From positions 5,332,001-5,396,000 of the forward strand of contig NZ_CP140772.1 in NCBI RefSeq assembly GCF_037893185.1: 64,000 nt of DNA. The letters run 5' to 3'. This document shows positions 53,072 through 62,110 of this stretch, in pieces (position 1 is the first letter of the stretch; every line of letters starts with the position of its first letter). The stretch is from Chitinophaga sp. 180180018-3 (GTDB lineage: Bacteria > Bacteroidota > Bacteroidia > Chitinophagales > Chitinophagaceae). The translations under genes were made by a program, and so were the position numbers. Under the pieces are notes generated by a model, which was not told the origin of the DNA, did not search any database, and was given only the letters and a program-made list of their open reading frames with translations.

Positions 53072-56000
53072 TTATTTCTGTTTAGGAGTTACATATTCTA
53101 TTAAACTCTTAAGATCTCTAAAGGCCCTGATATTATTTGCTTTCATACTCTTCTCTACAGATCCTCCCATCTTTGGGCTAAATAAAATAACTTCCTTATT
53201 GGTATGAGGTTGAATTCTATCTCGAATTTGAGCAAACTTACCCGTTGCACTTCCATTATTAACTTCAATTATATAGTTATTCAACTCAATATCAAAATCA
53301 GTTAAAGTTCTCCCTGTCCTTTGGTCCTTTATTTCCCTTTCTACAGCCAAAACAGAATTTGGCATACTGTTTTCTATAGCCTCAGCAACGGTTCTAACCA
53401 AAGGATCTAATTTCCCGAAAAATCTATTCGCTCGTGCCTCTGTATATGGTGTAAATCTCGCTGGTCCTATTTCTGACTCATGAGGAAATACACTCGAATT
53501 TCCTGCAGGAATTCCACCAAATGACATCATAATATGATCTACCGTAGACCATTTAAATGCGCTCTCATCACCTCCAATTAAATATCCTGCTGCCCCGAAT
53601 GGTCCAGTAATACTCGAGGCCAATGCCTCATCATATCGTTGCTTCGCAATTGCTGCATTTCTTAAAACAACTGATTCTGGACCCATTTGTATAACCCCAT
53701 CGATTTTCATCATTATGTGGTTCTCGGGGATCGTTGTAAGAATCCTTGTTTTATCTCTTGCAATCTGCTCTGCTTGCGCAATCTTCAATTCAGCTTTTCG
53801 CTTTGTCGCAAATGCCTGCTGCATCATCCATTCTTCAGCGCCATCAAGATCTATTGCTTGTATTGGTGTATTTCCGGCGAACTGATACGGTGTATACCAC
53901 GGATATTTCTTTGATAACGGATCTACACTCAGGAAGCGGCCTACACGTGGATCATAGATTCTAAATCCATAGTCCTGCTGATTCCCTTCTCCCTTCACCT
54001 CATTGTCATTCTCCTTCCCATTAAACCCATAGCGATACCCCCCCGCAGCACTCCACTTCCTCCCCACCATCTGCATCCCAAATGGCGCATAATCCGTCAT
54101 ATTATACACCGTCGCATTCCCGCTCGCCTGCTGATCGGAAATCACCGCCATTTCATTCCCCAGATGATTACTCAGCTCATACCGCTTAAGATTTCCCTGG
54201 TTCCATAGCACCGACGCATTCCCTACCGCACCGGTTACCGACATCTCCGGAAGCCACATTCCCAGCCTGGAACTGCCATACAAATGCTGCTCCTTCCAGT
54301 AGGTACCGTTATCTCCGTTTTTGTTGCCGTAAACCGCCAGGGTATTCCCCTGAGCATCCCTCACATACCAGGTCCTGGTAATTACACCACTTTTCGTATA
54401 TTCCTTATAGATACGATTGCCACCAGCATCATACTTATATAACAAAGAACTATTGTCGTTAAAGTTAATACTTTTGATCTTACCGTATATCGACCAGGTA
54501 ATATTTCCGATGTTGGCATCGTTATCCCGCACCAGGTTGCCTATCTGATCATAACCATAATTATCTACCACCATATTATCGATATCCGACTGATAAGCAT
54601 CGGCACTCACTGTATCCCGGATATGACGCAACCTGTTGGATATGAGGTTACCTGCTGCATCCCGGGGGTAGTAGTAAGAAAGACTATCCATTACCGGCCG
54701 GGCAGTGTTATCGCCTCTTCTGAGATAGCCTAGTATATTCCCGTTACCATCGTAGCTGATATCTTCTCCAAACACTTCTTTGCGATCGCTCAGGCCCCAG
54801 GTGGTGGCGCTTCCGGCTGGCTGATGCTGACGCATGCGTACCAGGCGGTTAAGCTGATCATAACGGTAACTGTATCCAACGGGGTTGCCTGAGTTAAATT
54901 TAGATAAGGCAACCGTAGTACGACTGATATTGCCATTGAACAGGTTTTGACCCGTGATATCCGATGTGTTGGAGGCATACTTCATGCCCAGCGCGTTGGC
55001 ATTGGTTCCACCTATCGGTTTGTAATCTCCCGTATAATAATCCAGCGTATAGGCCATGGCATCTTTGGCGAATGTACTGTTACGGGTACCGGGCTGTCCA
55101 TCCTGACCGATTTCATTTAATGGCGACAAGTGAGTACCATTGATTGCTTTCAACCATCCTTGCAGGGTGTAGGCATAGTCTACTCCCTGTACTACGTTAT
55201 CGCCTATACGAGTACGGGCCAGCGGGCCATGCTTGTAGTAATAATACATGGCATCTGTAGCCGGGATATTGATCTTCCAGCCATCGCCGGCATGGGCTAT
55301 ACCGCTGCTGGCTTTAGTGATCCGGTTCTCAGCATCATAGTCGTAATTATAAAAGAACTGGTCCGGCCGGGCGTACTGATAACGCAATGCATTGACCTTG
55401 CCGCTTACAAGATCGTAATTGTAATCGATCTTCTTCATTTCGTACAGGCCGTACAACTTCTGCCATATCGTTTCCACATTTCCAGGCAAATCATAACTGT
55501 AGTAAGTGCCTTCTTCCACAGTGCCATCTGTTTCCATGTATTCGCTGGCAGATACCCGCTTGCGGAGATTCCGCTGAGGAGTTATTCCAGCGATCGGTAC
55601 ATCATACGTAGTTTTGGTAATCTGGCTCTTTGTACCATTATTGTTAAACAGCTGCAGTGTTGCATCGGGTACAAATCCAGGGTTACCGATATTAGTAGTA
55701 TTTCTTTTTTCGCCTACCTCTACAATGCGGCCCTGGTTATCGTATTTCGTATAACTATACCTGTTAGGCTCAGTATATTGATTAGCATTTACTGACGCCA
55801 CCAAACGACCTTTCTGATCATACCAGAAATAGCTGGTATTAGCATCCGGGCTGTTCTGCTGCACCACCTGTCCTAAAGAGTTATAGGCATAATCCGTAGT
55901 AAGCCGGTGCTGAGGGTATATCGATGATGCTTTTACTTCTATAGTTCCCTGATCGGGCACCGTTGTAGCTGATCCCGGTGCCGGCGTATTAAACCTTCCC

Positions 56001-59000
56001 CATCCGATGGTATCCCGAAGTAGGCCTGCACTATAGGCTGGCGCCAGGCCCAAACACATTTCCTTCGCATTAGCGGCAATCTCATTGCTGGTGAGCAGGC
56101 GCTTGTACATCCTCAATTGCTTCACATATGCCTGATTCTGGCCAAAAGTTACGCTAGTGGGGGATGAAGTAATATCCCAGCCGCAATCGCCGACAATTAC
56201 GTTATTAACTACCGGACAGTTTACCCCATTGACAAATACACTGACAATTCCACTGCTGTCAAGATCCGGGCCCTGCAGCACAACATGAGTCCATTGGTCC
56301 AGTGGCAATAAGCTGGCAATATTAACTGTTATTCCATTGGAAGCAGGAATATCCACGGTACCTGCACCCAGCATACTGAGTTTATAGATATCTGCATTCA
56401 GATAACTACCATTTATACAAACATTCACATAAGCCTTTCCGCCAGCATTAGCGAGTACCTGCGTTGATCCTCCATCCGGATTATACAGCCACATTTCTAC
56501 CGACTGATTAGGCCCTGTGAGCGCGGTACCCAGCTTATCCATCGTAGCAACAGGATCAGTATTGTTCAGCGGTCCGTTATACGAACACTGGCTGAAATCT
56601 GCCCGGCGTGCACGGTCTATCTGATCCAGTTTGTCCGTATCCTCGATCAGGGATACTCCTTCCGGAGGCACTGTTCTTAGGAGGTTACCGGCCTGATCGT
56701 AATAATACAGGGTGTAATGATAGATCTGCTGCGAGGTATTGAGCGTAACTTTCGGATGCGCACCACTGCAAACATTCACGTACTGCTGGCGGAAGTCCTG
56801 CTTCACGGAATCAATATACTGGCTGTACATCCTGTTCGCTGCACTGATGGTCCCATCTACGAGGCTATACACACAGGCATAGGGATCCTGCGGTGCGCTT
56901 GTATATACCGGATCATTGCATAAGGTGGCAGATGGATTACTTTGCAATATTTTGCCGTAGTTGTCATAGTCTACGTACGACAACGTAAATCCAAACCGCA
57001 GATTCATGAAATTCCGGAATACGTTTTTATAATTGCGATCCTGCGTATTAACAGCTCCCAATGCTGCAGTGAAATCACTTTTTGCAGCCTGAAACTCAGC
57101 ACCGGTAATACTTCCCTTGGCCGTTCCGTCCAGGAATGCCGGGAGTTTTATATCTCTGTCCAGCAGGTAGCGGCAATTGTTGCAGCCTTTCAGCAATGCA
57201 TCCAGCTCAACAGTACTGATATTCATACCGCTTCCGAACTTGCTGGCCAGGAAGTTATAGAAGGTAACTCCCGGTTGTGTGCTTTGCTGTTCCTGCTTCA
57301 GGGCATTCAATTTCGTACATATGTCAGGGTCTGTGGCACCTACCTCCCGTGAAACCGTTTGTGCTTTCACGTTAGCCGGATAGGGTGCATCCATGATCCA
57401 TGGATTACAGGTTAGCGTATACGACACACCCAGATAACGGCGGAATACCTGGTCAAAGGAGGCATCACCGTCAGTATTGGTTCTTCCGTTCAGGGTAGTT
57501 CTGGAACCGTATATATGCGTGGTATCACCACCCAGTGTACAGATCTCTGTAAGCCTGGTCCGGAAAGTTTGCTGCGTGGCCGCGGGCAAACTTGTATACA
57601 TGCTGCAACCCGCCAGTTTCGCAATCCAGTTATCTATTACGGCATCGCAGCTCCGTTGTATTTGCGTTTTTAACGAATCTCCTCCCTGTGCCACCCAGGG
57701 CGCTGCGTTGGAGGATACCGTTTCGCTGTAGTTAGTGTTGTTAACGCGGCTTTGTTTGTTGAAGTATTCTACCGGACAGGCAGGTGGTGGATTGGTAGGG
57801 GTACCGGAACAAAAAAGTTGAACTTTCGTGATAGCATATCCCGGTCCCAAATCAATAGTTTGAGGTCCGGGGTTTTGGGCTGTAAAATCGACGAACCATT
57901 CATTTGGTATTGGGTATCCCGGATCATTCTTTAGTGTCAACACAAGCTGAATATCTAACCCGGGAGGAATAGGAATATTCGCTGGTGGATAGAAGGTAAC
58001 CGGGAACCGATTACCCGTTCTACTAAACATCGACACATTAAAATCCGCACATGTCCTATACGGCACCGGCGGCTGCGGCGTATTCGTCGGATCTATCACC
58101 GTCGCAGCACCTACTTTACACTTCCCGTTACAGGTCGTTGCATCCATCAACCGCTGATAATACTTCTCTTTCGCCTGCAGATACAGATCCACATAAGCTT
58201 TCCACTCCCTGTCCGGTACGCGGCAGCTGGCAACCGGAGCACACTGGTTCCATCTGGCAATATCATCTGCCCCGCCACCGGTATTAGTACTGCCTGAAGC
58301 ATTGGCACAATACAAACGATAATCCACATACTGGGAAAGATGCTTAACGTTCATCCCGCTGCGGCTTCCCATTACTCGTGTTGAGTAATTATCCAGCTCC
58401 GATTTAAATTCTGCCTGATACCCGGCTCCCGCACCACCAGCCAGGAAGAACGGGTCTGCATTCAACAACCAGGAACCATTATTCACATCATAGGCCAGCC
58501 CCGCCTTAATCAGCGGAATATCAGCCGTAGATGTCCACAGCTCAGCCACCCGCTGGTCCCATGTTTTATACGAAGCATTGTTATTACAGAAATCCAGGGC
58601 GCACCTTTCCGGATGATATGCCAGGAATAATTCTCCCCATTGAGGCTGCCAGTACGTAAGCAAATCTTTTAATGTAAACGACGGATCATAAGGCGTTACA
58701 TAGTTTCCATCCGGCAGCATTACTTTATTGGCTTCGTATTGTGCTGTTGTTGGCGTACTGGCAGGAAACACTGTACGCCAGTATTGGTTGATCACGTTGA
58801 TGTTTGCTTCCAGGGGAGTACCATCTGCAGCGAACAACGCAAACTGTCCGCCGGGACTTACATCCTGCACTAATACTGCTTTCAGCCTGTCGCACGGAGA
58901 GGATAAACACGATGCTCTCAACACAAGACAGTTACTGTACAACGCATCATATAAACCTCCCGTCCAGCTATCTATCGTCGCCCAATTCGCCAGCGTATCC

Positions 59001-61297
59001 ACTCCATCAGCCTGCATCCTGGTTTTCAGACTTTTCATAAAATCCGGCCTTGCACCTAATGTCTCCCTACAGGTCGTGCATTCTGCAAAACAACTGGAAA
59101 AATTTTCTTTCTTCAGTTGCTCCATCACAAACTGGAATTGCGTTTTCAGGTTAGTATTACGGGAGATGAAATCGCTGGTGTAATTCTCTATTACGTCCTT
59201 GTTAAGGGCCAGTTCAAAAGTGATATAATACTCTCCTATCTTATTCAACGGCGCTGTAAAAGTGGTATCGATGTTAGTAGTGAGATTGCAGTCCGACAAT
59301 GTACTACCCCGCTTTATATTCGAGATATCCAGTATTTTCTGGTTACAATCATTACTCATGGAAACCTTTACATCATAATAACAATTACTACAGATGGTAA
59401 CGCCATTCTGAACGTACTTCTTTATCAGCCTGTCTATGCTGAAAGTAAACGAAGCCGAAGCATCCGGCACAGATGCCAGGTAAGTGGTGGTAGCTGTTAA
59501 CTTCAGCGTAACCGGATCAAATACAAACCTGTCCGGCTGCAGCAGCACCACGCTTTTCTTCACCGGTGCAGGCTTCGAAGGCAACGCCAGCAGAGATGTA
59601 TCCGGCGGGTTGCCGGTCAGGGCCGTGGCGATAGTTTTTCCCGAAGAATTCACATAACTGATGCTGATCTGCCCGTTCGGATCTATTACCATGTTTTTCA
59701 GATAATGATCTGCAAACCCGGCATCGCTGCCGAACATTCTATCCAGCTCCCACTGCTCCGGCTTTCCATAATAATAACGGGTAGTGTGATTATCTGATGT
59801 TGTGACGTTTGGCTGCATAGCCGCTCCCACACCACCTTTTACTGCAACCCTCCCGGTGTTATCCGGTGTATATGAAGTAACTGCAAACGGATATCCTTCT
59901 GCATCCGGAGTATATTTACTGAATGGACTAGTTGCCAGGAAACGGCTACGGGGAGAGTAATAATTGGCCGCACCGGTATCTGATCGCAGGCTATCCGGTA
60001 ATCCAATACAAGCTCCCGTGAGATTCCTGAATATATTGTTATACGTATATGCGGTACCGTTAGCATTTCTATTAAATGCCGGGAAAAAAGTCAGTATCCC
60101 CGATCCGGCAGGAGCAGGCAGAATATTGGCTACCGGTCGTCCAAACTGATCATAGATGTTTTCCTGTACAATAGAAACAGTGTCTGTGTTGCTCGCTGTT
60201 ACTGTTTGCCTGTTGCGCAATGTTCCATCAAAATAACTCACTACCTCTTTCTTCTTCCCGTCTTCTGCATAAGTGGCATCATATTGCCAGTTTAATCCTG
60301 GTTGATGCCAGGAAACCGGTAGAGTAACCACCCCGGAAGATACAATACCATCGGACTGAATCTGGTAACTCCACGGTCCTTCTGTACGCAGACCAGTGCT
60401 TTGATCCACTGTACGTATACGCAGTAACAGGTATTTATTATTATTCACCAGCGATATGGTATAACTATGCCCATCCACCGTTATACGGGTGGAATTATTA
60501 CGAAACATCGTTGCCAGTACTGCGGCCGTTGTTCCCGTTCCTGATTGGGCAAGTATAGCGCCATTGGCAGATTCTTCATCAACAAAAGTCCACTCAAGAT
60601 CATATTTCTGCGCACCGGGCACCAGATCCCAATTAACGTTCACTGCATTCGCTCCCGGCACAATGGCCGCCATAGCGCGCACAGCACTACCACTGCCTGG
60701 GGCGGGATCCTGTACCAGGGATACCGTAGGAATCAGCGCCTGGCTGCCCTGTGGCAAATAATCCCGGTTCACTACCACCTGTGCCTGTAGTGTAAATATC
60801 GCCGGCAATTCTTTTAACTCCTGGCTGCTGATATCATTGATAGTTATCTTTACTTTATATGCATTGCTGAAATCGTACTGTGCTGCCGGCTGAAACACAG
60901 CCCCCACAGCAGTATCGTAATTAATTTCAAGCTTCACATGTTCTATCGTAATCGGCTGATCCTGATTCGGCTGACTCCAGTATTCTACTTTCAGATCGGC
61001 CTTACAGGAAAAAGATTGTTTGATATCCTGTAACGATTCATTGTTGAGTTTAAATACAATTGTATTCAGCACTGAATTATTACGGATAGCATTCCAGTTA
61101 TAGGCGGGGTTTTCAAATTTCTCATCTTTTACAATAAGTGTATCCCCCTTTTTCAGGCTGCCCTGTATCTTTTGCAGGTAGGGCTCTATCGCAGCAAGAC
61201 TTCTGCCTGCTGTCATGCAGATCAGCAGCAACACTGTGGATATTCTGATTATATATTTGAACAAAGCCATTTCCAATTTCATTAATAGGGTTAACAT
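53072..61297 (-). CDS. Full-length secreted Rhs/YD-repeat polymorphic toxin
   Basis: 2,741 residues; ATG 61297 overlaps the previous stop by one base (TAATG), and MALFKYIIRISTVLLLICMT at 61270 is the likely signal peptide. Order: N-terminal beta-rich region; DUF6443-like segment from about residue 335 (NWQYDATYAEDGKKKEVVSY); a Cys-rich middle; a LamG-like domain at about 1,600-1,745 (VEMWLYNPDGGSTQVL, WTHVVLQGPDLDSSG); YD/Rhs repeats from about 1,800; and the conserved core end FNGKENDNEVKGEGNQQDYG ... FLSVDPLSKKYPWYTPYQFA. The variable tip (last ~252 residues, 53072-53830) carries TDFDIELNNYIIEVNNG, a PD-(D/E)XK-like nuclease signature in which the usual Lys is Asn. It would be a secreted DNase-type contact toxin. 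It is the only Rhs in the window with a start and a signal peptide. Confidence 0.85.
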   Translation of the reverse strand: MLTLLMKLEMALFKYIIRISTVLLLICMTAGRSLAAIEPYLQKIQGSLKKGDTLIVKDEKFENPAYNWNAIRNNSVLNTIVFKLNNESLQDIKQSFSCKADLKVEYWSQPNQDQPITIEHVKLEINYDTAVGAVFQPAAQYDFSNAYKVKITINDISSQELKELPAIFTLQAQVVVNRDYLPQGSQALIPTVSLVQDPAPGSGSAVRAMAAIVPGANAVNVNWDLVPGAQKYDLEWTFVDEESANGAILAQSGTGTTAAVLATMFRNNSTRITVDGHSYTISLVNNNKYLLLRIRTVDQSTGLRTEGPWSYQIQSDGIVSSGVVTLPVSWHQPGLNWQYDATYAEDGKKKEVVSYFDGTLRNRQTVTASNTDTVSIVQENIYDQFGRPVANILPAPAGSGILTFFPAFNRNANGTAYTYNNIFRNLTGACIGLPDSLRSDTGAANYYSPRSRFLATSPFSKYTPDAEGYPFAVTSYTPDNTGRVAVKGGVGAAMQPNVTTSDNHTTRYYYGKPEQWELDRMFGSDAGFADHYLKNMVIDPNGQISISYVNSSGKTIATALTGNPPDTSLLALPSKPAPVKKSVVLLQPDRFVFDPVTLKLTATTTYLASVPDASASFTFSIDRLIKKYVQNGVTICSNCYYDVKVSMSNDCNQKILDISNIKRGSTLSDCNLTTNIDTTFTAPLNKIGEYYITFELALNKDVIENYTSDFISRNTNLKTQFQFVMEQLKKENFSSCFAECTTCRETLGARPDFMKSLKTRMQADGVDTLANWATIDSWTGGLYDALYSNCLVLRASCLSSPCDRLKAVLVQDVSPGGQFALFAADGTPLEANINVINQYWRTVFPASTPTTAQYEANKVMLPDGNYVTPYDPSFTLKDLLTYWQPQWGELFLAYHPERCALDFCNNNASYKTWDQRVAELWTSTADIPLIKAGLAYDVNNGSWLLNADPFFLAGGAGAGYQAEFKSELDNYSTRVMGSRSGMNVKHLSQYVDYRLYCANASGSTNTGGGADDIARWNQCAPVASCRVPDREWKAYVDLYLQAKEKYYQRLMDATTCNGKCKVGAATVIDPTNTPQPPVPYRTCADFNVSMFSRTGNRFPVTFYPPANIPIPPGLDIQLVLTLKNDPGYPIPNEWFVDFTAQNPGPQTIDLGPGYAITKVQLFCSGTPTNPPPACPVEYFNKQSRVNNTNYSETVSSNAAPWVAQGGDSLKTQIQRSCDAVIDNWIAKLAGCSMYTSLPAATQQTFRTRLTEICTLGGDTTHIYGSRTTLNGRTNTDGDASFDQVFRRYLGVSYTLTCNPWIMDAPYPANVKAQTVSREVGATDPDICTKLNALKQEQQSTQPGVTFYNFLASKFGSGMNISTVELDALLKGCNNCRYLLDRDIKLPAFLDGTAKGSITGAEFQAAKSDFTAALGAVNTQDRNYKNVFRNFMNLRFGFTLSYVDYDNYGKILQSNPSATLCNDPVYTSAPQDPYACVYSLVDGTISAANRMYSQYIDSVKQDFRQQYVNVCSGAHPKVTLNTSQQIYHYTLYYYDQAGNLLRTVPPEGVSLIEDTDKLDQIDRARRADFSQCSYNGPLNNTDPVATMDKLGTALTGPNQSVEMWLYNPDGGSTQVLANAGGKAYVNVCINGSYLNADIYKLSMLGAGTVDIPASNGITVNIASLLPLDQWTHVVLQGPDLDSSGIVSVFVNGVNCPVVNNVIVGDCGWDITSSPTSVTFGQNQAYVKQLRMYKRLLTSNEIAANAKEMCLGLAPAYSAGLLRDTIGWGRFNTPAPGSATTVPDQGTIEVKASSIYPQHRLTTDYAYNSLGQVVQQNSPDANTSYFWYDQKGRLVASVNANQYTEPNRYSYTKYDNQGRIVEVGEKRNTTNIGNPGFVPDATLQLFNNNGTKSQITKTTYDVPIAGITPQRNLRKRVSASEYMETDGTVEEGTYYSYDLPGNVETIWQKLYGLYEMKKIDYNYDLVSGKVNALRYQYARPDQFFYNYDYDAENRITKASSGIAHAGDGWKINIPATDAMYYYYKHGPLARTRIGDNVVQGVDYAYTLQGWLKAINGTHLSPLNEIGQDGQPGTRNSTFAKDAMAYTLDYYTGDYKPIGGTNANALGMKYASNTSDITGQNLFNGNISRTTVALSKFNSGNPVGYSYRYDQLNRLVRMRQHQPAGSATTWGLSDRKEVFGEDISYDGNGNILGYLRRGDNTARPVMDSLSYYYPRDAAGNLISNRLRHIRDTVSADAYQSDIDNMVVDNYGYDQIGNLVRDNDANIGNITWSIYGKIKSINFNDNSSLLYKYDAGGNRIYKEYTKSGVITRTWYVRDAQGNTLAVYGNKNGDNGTYWKEQHLYGSSRLGMWLPEMSVTGAVGNASVLWNQGNLKRYELSNHLGNEMAVISDQQASGNATVYNMTDYAPFGMQMVGRKWSAAGGYRYGFNGKENDNEVKGEGNQQDYGFRIYDPRVGRFLSVDPLSKKYPWYTPYQFAGNTPIQAIDLDGAEEWMMQQAFATKRKAELKIAQAEQIARDKTRILTTIPENHIMMKIDGVIQMGPESVVLRNAAIAKQRYDEALASSITGPFGAAGYLIGGDESAFKWSTVDHIMMSFGGIPAGNSSVFPHESEIGPARFTPYTEARANRFFGKLDPLVRTVAEAIENSMPNSVLAVEREIKDQRTGRTLTDFDIELNNYIIEVNNGSATGKFAQIRDRIQPHTNKEVILFSPKMGGSVEKSMKANNIRAFRDLKSLIEYVTPKQK

Positions 61298-62085
61298 TAT
61301 AAACTGACAACGGTGTAGCCGGTATACTCACCTGCCGGTTCCCATCCATCCGCCTTCTTCACGAGATAGGTATTTCTGCGAAGCAGCGATGTGGGGATAT
61401 CTTTCTCTTTCCACTGATCTATCATGATTGTCATTTCCTTATCCATACTGCTGTTCAGCGGATCACGCAGGTTAGTCAGCCGCATATATATCCGCTTCAT
61501 CACCATCGCACTGCTATCGTAATCGTAGCGGTATTCTTTGCAGGAAACATGATTCTCACGCAACATCCTGATGGTGGATACCTCCGCATGTGTTTCACCA
61601 GATATGGTATATCCCTCGCTCTTCCAGAACTGTACTACTGTATCTGATGGGAACTGGAAAGGAGATACTATTTTCCGGGTGGGCCCCACGATCATTTTTT
61701 GTGCGTCTTTACTGATGTTGATATATACATCCTCCAGCGCCACTGTTTCCATGTCGCCGTTCTGATAATAAAGCGCATTCCCTTTTCTGCAGAGCCGGAA
61801 CGGCTGCCGGGTGTCCGCTGTACCATCGGATGGATCTTTGATATTGAATGTACCGGAGATAAACATCTCGGGGCACGATTCCATATGTGCGGTCACTGCA
61901 ATCAGCTGTCTCACCAGGCCTTCTTCTTTCTTACCAAAAACCGGCGTGGCAGCAGCCGGCGTCTTGTTCACGACCGGCGGCTTTCCGAGGTGTAACCACC
62001 GGGGTATACCGGCAGATGCTATGATCACGCCTCCCAGCAGTAATAAAGAGATCAATATCTTCCAGGACCAAACAATCTTTTTCAT
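61297..62085 (-). CDS. Membrane-anchored protein of the Rhs operon
   Basis: 262 residues. One N-terminal helix (KILISLLLLGGVIIASAGIP) and a soluble extracytoplasmic part with HMESCPEMFISGTFNIKDPS and FRLCRKGNALYYQNGDMETV. Its stop overlaps the Rhs start and the preceding gene ends 26 bases upstream, so all are in one operon. The fold hints at a lipoprotein-localisation-like beta half-barrel, but this is not proven. A role in export or assembly of the Rhs protein is a guess. Confidence 0.6.
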   Translation of the reverse strand: MKKIVWSWKILISLLLLGGVIIASAGIPRWLHLGKPPVVNKTPAAATPVFGKKEEGLVRQLIAVTAHMESCPEMFISGTFNIKDPSDGTADTRQPFRLCRKGNALYYQNGDMETVALEDVYINISKDAQKMIVGPTRKIVSPFQFPSDTVVQFWKSEGYTISGETHAEVSTIRMLRENHVSCKEYRYDYDSSAMVMKRIYMRLTNLRDPLNSSMDKEMTIMIDQWKEKDIPTSLLRRNTYLVKKADGWEPAGEYTGYTVVSL

Positions 62086-62110
62086 ATGTATAAGGATTCA
62101 ATCAGTTTAA

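Noticed and set aside
55130..55795. 221-codon plus-strand frame inside the Rhs gene
   Set aside because: Antisense shadow of YD repeats; no signal, domain or ribosome binding site.
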